From the NCBI RefSeq assembly GCF_019312595.1, contig NZ_JAHWDQ010000004.1:124001-188000 (forward strand): 64,000 nt of DNA, written 5' to 3'. This document shows positions 45,645 to 54,119 of this stretch, one piece after another. Origin of the DNA: Zhongshania aquimaris. Its GTDB lineage: Bacteria; Pseudomonadota; Gammaproteobacteria; Pseudomonadales; Spongiibacteraceae. Numbering within the stretch: the first letter of the stretch is position 1; each line of letters begins with the position of its first letter. The translations under genes and the position numbers were made by a program. Under the pieces are notes generated by a model. That model was not told the origin of the DNA, ran no database searches, and saw nothing but the letters and a program-made list of their open reading frames with translations.

Positions 45645-46769
45645 TTATTTTCGCGCGGTCTTACTTAAGCGTTTCACCTTGTACATGTGCTGATCTGCGT
45701 ATTTGAGCAAGGATTCGTAGTCTGTGGCGTGCTGCGGGTAGATAGACCAGCCGATACTCGCCTTCAGCGTGTATTTCCCTTCCTTGAGTGAAAGCGGTTC
45801 TTGCAGGATCTCCTCAATCCGTCGCTCGCCCCGCTTCGCATCCTCCTCATTTCCCATGTCGCGGCTAATAATGCAGAACTCATCACCACCAATACGCGCC
45901 ACCGTATCAATTTCCCGCACTCGATGCCGCAAACGGCGACTAAACACTTCTAATATCTCGTCGCCAAAATGATGACCATATTGATCATTAGCCTTTTTAA
46001 AATCGTTTAAATCAATGAAGAATAAGCAGAATGTACTTCCACTCTGTTCACAGCGAGAAATCTCCATTTTTAATAATTCCAGAAAATGACGCCGATTGAT
46101 GGCCCCGGTGTGTGCATCATGATTGGCTAAGTAATGATATTCACGCCGCTCTTTCAATAACTTTTCGCGCAAGCTTTTAGAGGTTTTATTGTAATAAAGC
46201 GCAACAAAGGCAATGAAAAAGTGGGTTGTAAAAATGCTGACAAAAAAGGCAAGGCCATCATCAACGTCGGGCATCGCATTTTGTATCGGAATACCTAAGT
46301 AAGGCGCTGCGAACAGCAGCGACCACGATAGCGCCGCTAGAAGACCCCAAATTATTCCCGCCTTAAAATCGATACTGAGCGCAGCAACGGCAGGGAAAAT
46401 AATCAGACAAATCGCCGCAGGAGATTCAATCCCGCCAGTCATCATGGCGAGATAGATCAAGGCCAAGCCAAGAAAAGTAATAAGAGTATTCACTGCGAAA
46501 ACACGCTGATTCAATGTTCGCAAAATATAGATCGACAGCAGTGCGCCAACACCAATGAAGATGAAGAACAGCCTTATTATATGTACGCTGTGCTCCCCCA
46601 AAGGAAGAAAATACGTGGCAACAAAAATGATAAGCGAGACATAAAACAGGACGCTAAGGATTAAACTGGCGACAAAACGATGACGATACAATCTTGCATT
46701 GCCGCCACCTGTTTTAGAGTGAAATGAGTCTACCAATGAAAGTATGTTAAAACTCTTGAACTTAAACAT
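45645..46769 (-). CDS. membrane diguanylate cyclase (GGDEF)
   Basis: A 374-residue protein. Five to six hydrophobic helices fill residues about 30-200 (an integral sensory module I do not assign to a named MASE type). The GGDEF domain follows, with the HDAHTGAINRRHF start, RIGGDEFCII signature (about 290) and SIGWSIYP end. It makes cyclic di-GMP from GTP. A feedback inhibitory RxxD site is not evident five residues upstream of GGDEF (VREIDTVARIGG has R..D spaced suggestively, so this is open). It stands alone. Confidence 0.88.
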   Translation of the reverse strand: MFKFKSFNILSLVDSFHSKTGGGNARLYRHRFVASLILSVLFYVSLIIFVATYFLPLGEHSVHIIRLFFIFIGVGALLSIYILRTLNQRVFAVNTLITFLGLALIYLAMMTGGIESPAAICLIIFPAVAALSIDFKAGIIWGLLAALSWSLLFAAPYLGIPIQNAMPDVDDGLAFFVSIFTTHFFIAFVALYYNKTSKSLREKLLKERREYHYLANHDAHTGAINRRHFLELLKMEISRCEQSGSTFCLFFIDLNDFKKANDQYGHHFGDEILEVFSRRLRHRVREIDTVARIGGDEFCIISRDMGNEEDAKRGERRIEEILQEPLSLKEGKYTLKASIGWSIYPQHATDYESLLKYADQHMYKVKRLSKTARK

Positions 46770-46941
46770 CCTAAGCTAAATATCCCTTATTAGCGCACTT
46801 CACCTGTAAATCATCGCGCCACAAGCTAAAGCAAAACTACAACCACTGGCCCATTTCTGCAAATTATGGCGGCAAGCCAGTGGCGAAGCAACTCGCAAGC
46901 GTCATTCCTAGCCACACATCACCCTCCTGCGCTGAGCAGCA

Positions 46942-47784
46942 CTATTTGAAATCAGCCGCACTGTGCCGCTCAACTACCTGGGTCTTCTCATCGCCCCAGG
47001 GACGGTTCACACGAAGCCCACGCCGCACCGCTGGTCGCTCAGCGATCAACTCTGCCCACCGTACAACGTGACGGTACGAGGCAACATCAAGAAATTCAGC
47101 GGCATCGTATAGACGACCTTGCGCCAGCGCACCGTACCAAGGGAAAGTCGCCATATCTGCAATAGTATAGTTGTCACCACATAAATAGGTGTTTTGCGAC
47201 AGGTGCTTATCCAACACATCTAGCTGTCGCTTTACCTCCATCGTGTAGCGATCAATGGGGTATTGATACTTTTCTGGCGCGTAGGCGTAAAAATGTCCAA
47301 ATCCACCGCCGAGAAAGGGAGCGCTACCCTGCTGCCACATTAACCACGACTGACAAGCAGCTCGCTCAGCAGGATCTTTGGGGTAATAAGCATCAAATTT
47401 TTCAGCTAGATAGAGCAGAATGGCCGCCGACTCGAAGACTCTTATCGGCGGGCTTACACCTCGATCAAGCAAGGCGGGGATTTTGGAGTTGGGATTTATT
47501 TCCACAAAGCCGCTGCCAAACTGTTCCCCCTCGCCGATATTGATCGTGTAGGCGTCGTACTCTGCCGCATTAATACCGAGCTCTAACAACTCCTCTAACA
47601 TCACTGTCACTTTCACCCCATTGGGGGTAGCCAGTGAATGCAGTTGCAGATCGTGCTCACCTACCGGCAATGCTTTCTCGTGGGTAGCGCCAGATATTGG
47701 CCGGTTGATATTGCTGAATTTGCCGCCGCTTTGATTGTCCCATTTCCACACCGCCGGTGGCGTGTAGGTATTAAAGTCTGCCAT
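46942..47784 (-). CDS. yghU: glutathione S-transferase family disulphide-bond oxidoreductase YghU
   Basis: A 280-residue GST-fold protein. The N-terminal extension (TYTPPAVWKWDNQSGGKF) and the loop LATPNGVKVTVMLEEL are those of the YghU branch, in which the glutathione-binding residue is a Thr or Asn of TPNG rather than Tyr/Ser/Cys. The thioredoxin-fold half ends at about residue 130, followed by the helical domain. It reduces disulphides using two bound glutathiones. Confidence 0.9.
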   Translation of the reverse strand: MADFNTYTPPAVWKWDNQSGGKFSNINRPISGATHEKALPVGEHDLQLHSLATPNGVKVTVMLEELLELGINAAEYDAYTINIGEGEQFGSGFVEINPNSKIPALLDRGVSPPIRVFESAAILLYLAEKFDAYYPKDPAERAACQSWLMWQQGSAPFLGGGFGHFYAYAPEKYQYPIDRYTMEVKRQLDVLDKHLSQNTYLCGDNYTIADMATFPWYGALAQGRLYDAAEFLDVASYRHVVRWAELIAERPAVRRGLRVNRPWGDEKTQVVERHSAADFK

Positions 47785-47940
47785 TGGAAGATTCTCCCGC
47801 TAAATATCAAAAATCAATCTTGTTACTTAAATCGATCGCCGTGTTCGTTCACTCTATCAATAGATTACCGCACGTGCGAAACCTAGGGCGACGCCACACA
47901 ACATCCAATCTGCAGGGAGTTTTCTCCGCATCACCAAAGA

Positions 47941-48852
47941 TCAATGACTAGGCGACGCCACTGACGCCTCCTGCGCCACTTTGGCTCGACGCCAAAAGCC
48001 CTGATGAATTGCCAGCGCGAGAAAAATCAAACCCGCCCCCAGCAAAATCGCCACAGTCACGGTCTCATTCGCCACCAGCACGCCCAATACGATTGCAAGT
48101 ACCGGCGTAATAAACGGAATCAGAGACACTGTCTCAACAGCCATGTGTTTCAGTATTGAATAGTAGGCGACAAAGCCCACCAATGAGCCAAACAGCGACA
48201 AATACAATAACGACCCTAGGGACTGCGAGCTAATATAAATAGGCTCAACACCAAAGACAAACACCCAGCTCAGTGCCATTCCCGGCAAGGCAAATGCCAT
48301 TGCGCCAAGTGCTTGTTCAATGGGTTCAACCGCCATTTCTGCGTTTAGCTTTTTCACCCACAATGCACTTGCCGAAAACAGCACATTCGACAGCAACATA
48401 AGCCCAATGCCGATATAGCTATCTCCCGTCACGCTCACATCGTCAAATACAATGCACAGCAGGCCCAAGCCGGCCAAAACAATCGCAAATACCTTGCGCG
48501 GCTGCAATAGATTTTCACCCAAAATAGGCCCCGCAAGTACGGCGGTAAAAAATAGCGTCAAACCAAATAGCAAGGCAATAAGGCCAGACGGCAGATACTC
48601 GGCAGCGAAATACACCAATGCCATATTGGGAAAAAGACTGATTGACGCCGCAAAATACAATTTCCAGTGGCGACGAATCGCTAGCCCCGCAAAGCCGCCA
48701 ATGGTACAAATAATGCTGCCCACGCCAAAGGCCAATGCAATTCGCATGGTTAGACCCGCAATTGGCTGCAGGGAATCACCGCCTAGCTTTATTGCTAGCG
48801 GCGTTGTGGCCCAAATAAATATGACCAATACATAGGTCAATCTTACAAGCAT
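47941..48852 (-). CDS. EamA/DMT-family transporter
   Basis: A 303-residue membrane protein with about ten hydrophobic helices arranged as two EamA repeats (about 1-135 and 150-285), as in drug/metabolite transporters such as RhaT/YdcZ relatives. It has PFITPVLAIVLGVLVANETV, a motif typical of the second repeat. It exports or imports small metabolites; the substrate is unknown. Confidence 0.85.
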   Translation of the reverse strand: MLVRLTYVLVIFIWATTPLAIKLGGDSLQPIAGLTMRIALAFGVGSIICTIGGFAGLAIRRHWKLYFAASISLFPNMALVYFAAEYLPSGLIALLFGLTLFFTAVLAGPILGENLLQPRKVFAIVLAGLGLLCIVFDDVSVTGDSYIGIGLMLLSNVLFSASALWVKKLNAEMAVEPIEQALGAMAFALPGMALSWVFVFGVEPIYISSQSLGSLLYLSLFGSLVGFVAYYSILKHMAVETVSLIPFITPVLAIVLGVLVANETVTVAILLGAGLIFLALAIHQGFWRRAKVAQEASVASPSH

Positions 48853-48903
48853 GATCGTCTACCTGAATACTTGCCGAGTCATTTATCTGTGGCCAGAAAC
48901 GAA

Positions 48904-48932
48904 AAAGGCCGCAGAGAGTGTCTGCGGCCTTT
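48904..48932 (-). terminator. strong Rho-independent terminator of an upstream minus-strand transcript
   Basis: AAAGGCCGCAGA - GAGTG - TCTGCGGCCTTT, a perfect 12-bp stem followed on the minus strand by TTTTTC. It lies upstream of the EamA start, so on the minus strand it ends a transcript from about 49080, not the EamA gene. Confidence 0.85.
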
Positions 48933-48960
48933 GAGAAATTTTGCGTTTTACATCAATGCA

Positions 48961-49047
48961 TCATTTTTCTGCCGCACGCCACACCACCCAGCGCAATGCG
49001 AGATTGCGTTTGGCTGCAGCAAACATGACAGGACAAAGTGAATACAT
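48961..49047 (-). CDS. possible 28-residue small protein
   Basis: ATG 49047 to TGA 48961, encoding a peptide beginning MYSLCPVMFAAAKRN and ending RAAEK. It has a GGAAAG site about ten bases before the start. The peptide is amphipathic and basic with two Trp. It sits centrally between a promoter-like sequence and a strong terminator. An overlapping longer frame (48953-49180) has no Shine-Dalgarno site and starts upstream of the predicted transcript. Confidence 0.3.
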   Translation of the reverse strand: MYSLCPVMFAAAKRNLALRWVVWRAAEK

Positions 49048-49229
49048 GATTTTTGACTTTCCGTTTTAAATAGGTGAAAACCCCTCGACTATAGGAGAAG
49101 AGCATATATCTACGCAAGCTTTTCTTAATCGTAATATTGGCACAAATAGACAAGGTCAGAGTCAACATCACGATTAGCAATCTAGGCCCTACTACTCAAA
49201 ACGCTTACAGAACAGTCTTTCAAACGCGG

Positions 49230-49688
49230 TTATAGATCCTCTAAGCGATTCGCTGAGTGCGTCATCAACATCAGTTGATGCTCTTCCACATCAAGCAACT
49301 GTTCCAGCATGTCAGCAGCGGGCGTCGTCCCATAGCGGCTAAGTAAATGACTAAAAAGCGCTATCAACTGCTCGTGAATATCCCTAACCCGATCCATAAG
49401 TTGATTAGCCGAGAGTGTCGCCCACTCTTCGTCCTTAGTCGACGTATCTGGCAAAGGCTGTTTATTCAAAAACTCAGTGCACCACGTCCCAAGAGCATTA
49501 TCACTTTCAACATGGTCAAATGTAGACACCGTCTTAGCAAGCTGGCGCTCATGATCGGCTATATAGCCGCTAAGCATTTTTGTGCGTTCATCGTCAGACG
49601 CCGCAACACTAGACTCGATAAAAGTAGCGAAATTACGGTGGAACTCACCTGACCATGCAACCACATTGCCAATTGTTTCAATTTGCAT
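49230..49688 (-). CDS. small helical hypothetical protein
   Basis: 152 residues from ATG 49688, chosen because AGGAGGAAGG lies just upstream; the frame extends to 49727. The protein is almost all helix with acidic and His residues at helix-bundle spacings (YIADHERQLA, DVEEHQLMLM, DIHEQLIALFSHLL). That recalls ferritin-like or hemerythrin-like bundles, but I cannot assign a family. No partner gene is evident. Confidence 0.6.
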   Translation of the reverse strand: MQIETIGNVVAWSGEFHRNFATFIESSVAASDDERTKMLSGYIADHERQLAKTVSTFDHVESDNALGTWCTEFLNKQPLPDTSTKDEEWATLSANQLMDRVRDIHEQLIALFSHLLSRYGTTPAADMLEQLLDVEEHQLMLMTHSANRLEDL

Positions 49689-49828
49689 TTTCGCCTTCCT
49701 CCTGTTCGCCATTAACTCGCAGCTCAACGAGCATCCATGTTAGTTGTGACAGGCGAATTTGCGCAGATACTCACGAGAATTAATTGAGTACCGCGACGAT
49801 TTACTAATAGGCCTTGAAAATGGGGGCT

Positions 49829-50422
49829 TCAGGAGGGATAGTTTTTTTGATAGGTCTCGGCCCCCATCGCCTCGATCTGTAGATCAATCATTTTATAAAA
49901 CGCCGGCAAAATGGCAGAGTAATCTGATTCTGGCACCAAACCATTAAGCGCTGCGACCGCCGCCTCAATAGTTGACAGGCCGTCTTGTCGTGGCGATTTT
50001 CTGATTTTATATTGCGATGTCTTCGTCGCTTGAATCGCTACACAAGGCAATTCAGCCAGCCAAGAATTTAAATACATTAGCCGTGCAACCTTTCTCCACG
50101 TGCCGTCTAATAGAATAATATTTTTAATATTTTTGCGCTCTAGCTGATCGGCAGTAACGGCATTTTCTGCGGGAAACACCAGCACAGTCTCCGCTCGCCA
50201 ATCAGGCCCGAGTATCGACAGTGGATCGAAATACTCACCAACCAGTCGCACCGCGCCGACGATAGACTTCTCTAGAATTGGCGCAGAAGAAAGGGCATGC
50301 CTAGCTTCCTTTTCATCTTGCAAAATGACGACACGATAAGGACAAGCCATGCTGACAAGTACATCGCAGAGGCAGGTTTTTAGAGGTCGTTCACAATCTG
50401 CACACGCAGCGCGCTTTGTCAT
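49829..50422 (-). CDS. DTW-domain tRNA-uridine aminocarboxypropyltransferase
   Basis: A 197-residue DTW-domain protein. N-terminal zinc-type cysteines (CADCERPLKTCLC) are followed by the signature DGTWRKVARL at about 106-115. Family members (TapT/YfiP) transfer the 3-amino-3-carboxypropyl group of SAM to uridine 47 of tRNA (acp3U). Length matches the shorter TapT type. Start ATG 50422. Confidence 0.85.
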   Translation of the reverse strand: MTKRAACADCERPLKTCLCDVLVSMACPYRVVILQDEKEARHALSSAPILEKSIVGAVRLVGEYFDPLSILGPDWRAETVLVFPAENAVTADQLERKNIKNIILLDGTWRKVARLMYLNSWLAELPCVAIQATKTSQYKIRKSPRQDGLSTIEAAVAALNGLVPESDYSAILPAFYKMIDLQIEAMGAETYQKNYPS

Positions 50423-50557
50423 ACGGATACCAACAAAATAGTAAGTAAAACATAGCAGAGTACTTTCGTAACCGCCTTGTTTTCATTTAGTGCCGCCTAG
50501 ACCACCTTAAACAGAGTCTGGTTAAAACCGACGGATGGACGTTGGTGGTTTTTACAA

Positions 50558-50605
50558 TCTCAACGCCGCTATCACGTGCTTGTCGCGTGCATAGCTTTGT
50601 TATTG
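50558..50605 (-). other. attC-like hairpin at the end of the PhyH gene
   Basis: Read on the minus strand: AAC - AAA - GCTAT-g-CACG - 9 bases - CGTG-ATAGC - GGC - GTTGAGA. The arms pair around an internal loop, with one extrahelical base and an AAC/GTT outer pair, as in integron attC sites (R'', L'', L', R'). R' is GTTGAGA against GTTRRRY (six of seven). R'' is poor, and 48 bases is short for attC. The gene's stop codon lies inside the hairpin. No U-tract follows, so it is not an intrinsic terminator. Confidence 0.3.
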
Positions 50606-51357
50606 GTTTTTATCTCGATCGCACTCTTAAATGCATCAGCGTTTTCGAGTCTTTCCATAATGTCCGAATCGGGCAAGCAATTACTATCGACGAATTTCAC
50701 CAACTCAGGAACAGGATCGCAAAACAATATGTCTAGAGACATACGATCCATTCCGTATATTCCTCGATGAATCATATTTGCACTAAATATCAGTAGATCG
50801 CCAGCATCTAGTTCTACTGCTTTACCCGTCGACAGGTTTTCATGATTCTTGCGGCCATTGCGCTCCAAGCGCACATCGAGTTCATCGTCTTTATCCCAGC
50901 GCCTATGGGTTCCTGGAATTAGCTCTATCCCGGGCTCATCGCTCAAAGGAATGCGAAAGTGAACAACGTTTGGTCCTAGTAAAGCCTGTTTTTGCTCATC
51001 AATAGACATATGGTACTGAGGATCTCTGTGCCAGTAGTTTTTTTGACTTTCATTTACAGGGTCAAAAAACAGCTGGGTGTTCATGAAGGTTGGACGATCA
51101 CCCATGATAGAAGTAACAACATCCATGAACTTGGCGGAACCTATGAATTTGAAAAATGACTCTCTCTCATCATTTTTTAAATGCTCTTTTGCCGTCAAAT
51201 ACGCAGAGTTCACAGCTTTTTCTGCGTAGAACTGTGCATTTTTTCGCTTCCACGACTGATGAAATTGAGTGGCCGTTTCACGTAGTTTCTTAAGATCGTT
51301 CTCTCTGACAAAGCTTTTAAAAACTACATATCCGTTCTCTTCGTAATCTTTATTCAT
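50572..51357 (-). CDS. phytanoyl-CoA dioxygenase (PhyH)-like oxygenase
   Basis: A 261-residue non-haem iron, 2-oxoglutarate-dependent dioxygenase-like protein. The metal ligands are H110 and D112 in YWHRDPQYH and H197 in ANMIHRGIYG; R205 could bind 2-oxoglutarate. Start is ATG 51357; an in-frame ATG at 51381 overlaps the upstream stop (TGATG) and would add eight residues. PhyH family members hydroxylate varied small molecules; the substrate is unknown. The C-terminal residues (NNKAMHATST) are encoded by a hairpin. Its neighbour is an FRG-domain gene of different base composition, and both seem inserted between core genes. Confidence 0.8.
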   Translation of the reverse strand: MNKDYEENGYVVFKSFVRENDLKKLRETATQFHQSWKRKNAQFYAEKAVNSAYLTAKEHLKNDERESFFKFIGSAKFMDVVTSIMGDRPTFMNTQLFFDPVNESQKNYWHRDPQYHMSIDEQKQALLGPNVVHFRIPLSDEPGIELIPGTHRRWDKDDELDVRLERNGRKNHENLSTGKAVELDAGDLLIFSANMIHRGIYGMDRMSLDILFCDPVPELVKFVDSNCLPDSDIMERLENADAFKSAIEIKTNNKAMHATST

Positions 51358-51372
51358 GTGTATACCAATAGC

Positions 51373-51427
51373 GCTTAGCATCAGCGGCGCGCACCTTTGG
51401 CGCGCCCGCTGGATGCTTTTGTTAACT
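51373..51427 (-). other. attC-like hairpin at the end of the FRG gene
   Basis: On the minus strand: AGTTAAC - AAAA - GCATC-c-AGCGG-g-CGCGC - loop - GCGCG-CCGCT-GATGC - TAAGC. A long GC-rich stem has two extrahelical bases on the same arm, as in attC. The stop codon of the FRG gene lies within it, and the tail SSGRAKGARR is encoded by the hairpin. The R' core reads GCTAAGC instead of GTTRRRY, so it is not a textbook site. No U-tract follows. Confidence 0.3.
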
Positions 51428-52316
51428 CTTTTTTCTTTAATGACTCTTTGATATATTTTGATACTGAGTCAATTTCTGGGAACATTGTAGCCACATTTAT
51501 TCCGAGAGTGGCTAACTGACCAAGAATTTTATTTTTACCTGATTTGTTAATAATTAGACGATATGGTTCTGAACTATAATTAAGAGAGTTTATATTGTCA
51601 GTTGAGAATCGATACGAGTCAGGGACTCTGGCAGGTTTAGTTTTATTTCCATTAATGCCGAAAACAAAAAAGGCTCCATCCTGCCTAATAATTCTCGGAT
51701 TATCTAACTTTGGCTTGACGCAAACAACTGACTCAAGATCACTTTCAACTATAACAGGAGAGAAATAAGGCTTCTCTTCCTTTATCTCATGTAGTAGATA
51801 AGTAATTTGTTTTTCCTTATTAAATTTTTCTTTATCTTGTCCTTTGATACTTTGAATTTCAAAATCTTCTGGCCTTTTGGCAAGGTTAGTAAGAATACTT
51901 ACAGTGTCACTATCGTAATATTTAACCTCTTTCTTGGGTACTTTAAAAATTAGCACTTCTGCATCCTTATCTAGGTTTTCATTTACCGCAAAAAACAATG
52001 CTGCAAGTGGGTTAGCGGTTAAATCCAATAAACGAGTTGGTAAAGAATAGTGTTGCATTTTTACTAGTTTTTCAAAGGCAGTTTTTATTTGACTGAAATC
52101 ATTGGGGCATTTCATTATGATTTCACGATACATTCGGTGTTCGTTATTTATCCATTCCGTTTCTCTATAGATAGAAGGGGTCAGCTTAAAGCCTTCATAA
52201 TCTGAATGTCCGCGAAAATAATATACAGAATCAGATGGGGTATCGAGTTCAAGCTTTTCAAGCCGCTCAATAAATGTTTTGATGCTACCTATTTTCTGAT
52301 TTTCCCTTATTCCCAT
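51381..52316 (-). CDS. FRG-domain protein
   Basis: 311 residues from ATG 52316 (TTG 52328 is an upstream in-frame alternative). The FRG signature is at residues 32-51 (YYFRGHSDYEGFKLTPSIY), and the second FRG block MQHYSLPTRLLDLTANPL at about 87-104 matches well. FRG proteins are widespread, of unknown biochemistry, and common on mobile or accessory DNA. The gene is visibly richer in A+T than flanking genes and Lys/Ile/Asn-rich, a sign of acquisition. Its end lies in an attC-like hairpin and it is followed by the PhyH gene. Confidence 0.85.
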   Translation of the reverse strand: MGIRENQKIGSIKTFIERLEKLELDTPSDSVYYFRGHSDYEGFKLTPSIYRETEWINNEHRMYREIIMKCPNDFSQIKTAFEKLVKMQHYSLPTRLLDLTANPLAALFFAVNENLDKDAEVLIFKVPKKEVKYYDSDTVSILTNLAKRPEDFEIQSIKGQDKEKFNKEKQITYLLHEIKEEKPYFSPVIVESDLESVVCVKPKLDNPRIIRQDGAFFVFGINGNKTKPARVPDSYRFSTDNINSLNYSSEPYRLIINKSGKNKILGQLATLGINVATMFPEIDSVSKYIKESLKKKELTKASSGRAKGARR

Positions 52317-52328
52317 TTTTATATCCAA

Positions 52329-52673
52329 TTTCTATTTAGAACTAACAACAAATTCAAATGCATTACGCTTTATAACTCGTGTACACGGCGAAACGAAGGT
52401 TTGAGGTGATTAAGCAGGATAGTTCTATTTAAATCAGGAGGATAGTAAGTCTGAAATGATTTTCCATTTGTGTGCATCCTGCATTCGATGTGGAACCCCT
52501 TAGCTATGAGCATAATCGCTTATTAAGAAAAATCAATTACTTAAGTGAATTCCCTCAGAATTAGTGAGCGCAGTGCTGTCGAATACAAGTTTGGCAGCTG
52601 ACCACTATTGCGACTACTCCCTCAAACACGCAAACTTTCTCAGACACTTTCACAGCTTATAAAAAATCGTACT
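52329..52673. other. AT-rich intergenic region before the FRG gene
   Basis: 345 bases between the DUF2894 stop and the FRG start. On the minus strand, TTGAAT and TAGAAA spaced by 17 bases just before the FRG gene could be a promoter. Otherwise I find no gene or clear repeat. A possible R'-like GTTAGTT at its downstream edge has no convincing partner arm. Confidence 0.4.
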
Positions 52674-53468
52674 CTATTTTTTCCGAGTGGTTTTTCGCGT
52701 TTTTTTAGCGGGCTTTGTCGGTTCTGGTCGCTCGGTAACGTGATCAATCCAGAACAGCGCATCCAGATAATTCACATAGCGATGTAAATATTGAGGAGAC
52801 AAATCCCGCATGGCCGTTAAGGCTTTCAGCGCGAGCATCTGTGGGTTCAGTGGCCCTGGGCTTTCAGGCCCTTGCTGTATGGCGATTTCGACCCGCTTGG
52901 CGATTGCGCTGCGCTGCTGAAAAACCTGCATTTTCTGGCTGGCCTGCAAGGGCCGCTGATCCGGCATCGGCTCGGCATCACCTTGGCTAAGCGCTATATC
53001 GGCGGTGTAGGCTGCACCGCTCAAGCTTTGACGTTCTTGTTCCCGCAATTGCCGCTCTAAGGCAGACGCCGACGCATCACTGCTCACTGGCTTCTCATCC
53101 AGCAATTCCCGCAGGGCCATTACTTTGGCAATAGCTTTATCGCTTGGGCGCGTATTGTTTTGATGAGTGAGAAGTAATTTTTTAAAAGCGAACTCATCGC
53201 CATTGTTTAACAGCGCCTCGGCCAATGCGCGGTCACTTTCACCAAGCTCGGCCAGTGACGTCGCTATGCGCTGGGCCTTAGCCTCTTGATCAATTCGATA
53301 GCGCGCTAAGGCATCGGCAATTTTTGTTTGCAGAATCTCTTGTGCAGGTGCGCGCAAATCAGCCGCCCGCTCAGACATTGATTCAATAAAGCGGAAACGC
53401 GCGGAATCGTAGAGATGGCCCATCTCTTCACGCAATAGCGCTATATCCTGCTGTAACTCTGCCAGCAT
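52674..53468 (-). CDS. DUF2894 protein, fourth gene of a ZorAB-like motor operon
   Basis: A 264-residue soluble protein, mostly helical, with a very basic C-terminus (KPAKKTRKTTRKK). I recognise the DUF2894 type from its helical N-terminal half and the DALFWIDHV end before the basic tail. It follows the OmpA/MotB-like gene with a 3-base gap, so the two are coupled. The family co-occurs with DUF802 and DUF3348 in proteobacteria; I know of no function. The basic tail could contact nucleic acid or membrane. Confidence 0.75.
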   Translation of the reverse strand: MLAELQQDIALLREEMGHLYDSARFRFIESMSERAADLRAPAQEILQTKIADALARYRIDQEAKAQRIATSLAELGESDRALAEALLNNGDEFAFKKLLLTHQNNTRPSDKAIAKVMALRELLDEKPVSSDASASALERQLREQERQSLSGAAYTADIALSQGDAEPMPDQRPLQASQKMQVFQQRSAIAKRVEIAIQQGPESPGPLNPQMLALKALTAMRDLSPQYLHRYVNYLDALFWIDHVTERPEPTKPAKKTRKTTRKK

Positions 53469-53471
53469 AGC

Positions 53472-54119
53472 TTAGGGTGCCTTTTCTGCTGCCGCTTGCG
53501 CCCGAGGCACTGGCGCCATTTCTACGCGGCGATTTTGCGAGCGGCTATCAGCATCATTATTTTCCACCACCGGCTGCTGCGCGCCAAAGGCGGCGGCAAA
53601 CACCATATCTGCGGGCATGCCCTCTTCGATAAGTGCGCGGGTGACGGTAAGCGCCCGCTGAGCAGACAACTCCCAATTATCGCGAAAATGTAAATTGCCT
53701 TTTTGAATGGGGAGATCATCGGTGAAACCGCTGACCATAAGCAATTGCTCATTGTCACCAAGATACACTTGCAGGGGCGCTCGCAGGGTATGCAAAAGTT
53801 CTCGGCCTTCGTCCTGCAATTCGGCGGAATTTAAAGAAAACAAAACGTTGCCACTGATACCAATTTTGCCATCGCGCAGGGTGACTCGGCCGGCAGCAAG
53901 AGGGTCAGCCAAGGCCTGCTCCAGGGCCAAACGGCGTTGCTCAGCGACTTCTCGTTTTTGAATTTCTTTCTCTAGGGTCTGCGATAACTCAAGTTGAAAA
54001 CCCAGCGCCCACACCAGTAGCAAAACAAACACGCCGACCAGCCCGGTCATTAGGTCGCCGAAAATCGCCCAAATTGGCGGTTCTTGATCTAAGCCATTAT
54101 CCAGTTCCGACACACTCAT
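53472..54119 (-). CDS. OmpA/MotB-like peptidoglycan-binding stator subunit
   Basis: A 215-residue inner-membrane protein. One TM helix (about residues 16-40) has Asp22 (FGDLMTGLVGVF), the position of the ion-carrying Asp of MotB, ExbD and ZorB. A coiled linker (about 45-75) leads to an OmpA-type peptidoglycan-binding domain (about 85-205) with FSLNSAEL, a SGFTDD loop, NWELSAQRA and NRRVEM. This is the ZorB/MotB architecture. It overlaps the DUF802 gene by 4 bases (ATGA). Its role is likely to clamp a DUF802 stator to the cell wall. Confidence 0.85.
   Translation of the reverse strand: MSVSELDNGLDQEPPIWAIFGDLMTGLVGVFVLLLVWALGFQLELSQTLEKEIQKREVAEQRRLALEQALADPLAAGRVTLRDGKIGISGNVLFSLNSAELQDEGRELLHTLRAPLQVYLGDNEQLLMVSGFTDDLPIQKGNLHFRDNWELSAQRALTVTRALIEEGMPADMVFAAAFGAQQPVVENNDADSRSQNRRVEMAPVPRAQAAAEKAP

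Larger units (their letters stand above)
48904..49081 (-). ncRNA. candidate small RNA or micro-protein transcript
   Basis: A minus-strand sigma-70-like promoter reads TTGCGT (49112-49117) then TATAGT (49088-49093) with an 18-base spacer, which predicts a start near 49081. The strong terminator at 48904-48932 follows about 150 bases later. The region holds no long gene. Inside is a 28-codon reading frame (48961-49047) with a GGAAAG Shine-Dalgarno. It may be a non-coding RNA, a micro-protein message, or both. Confidence 0.45.

Noticed and set aside
48953-49180. 75-codon minus-strand frame next to the terminator at 48904
   Set aside because: It starts upstream of the predicted promoter and has no Shine-Dalgarno site; the 28-codon frame inside the transcript fits better.
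52329-52400. third attC-like site before the FRG gene (GTTAGTT)
   Set aside because: No convincing paired arms around it; the apparent complement is weak.
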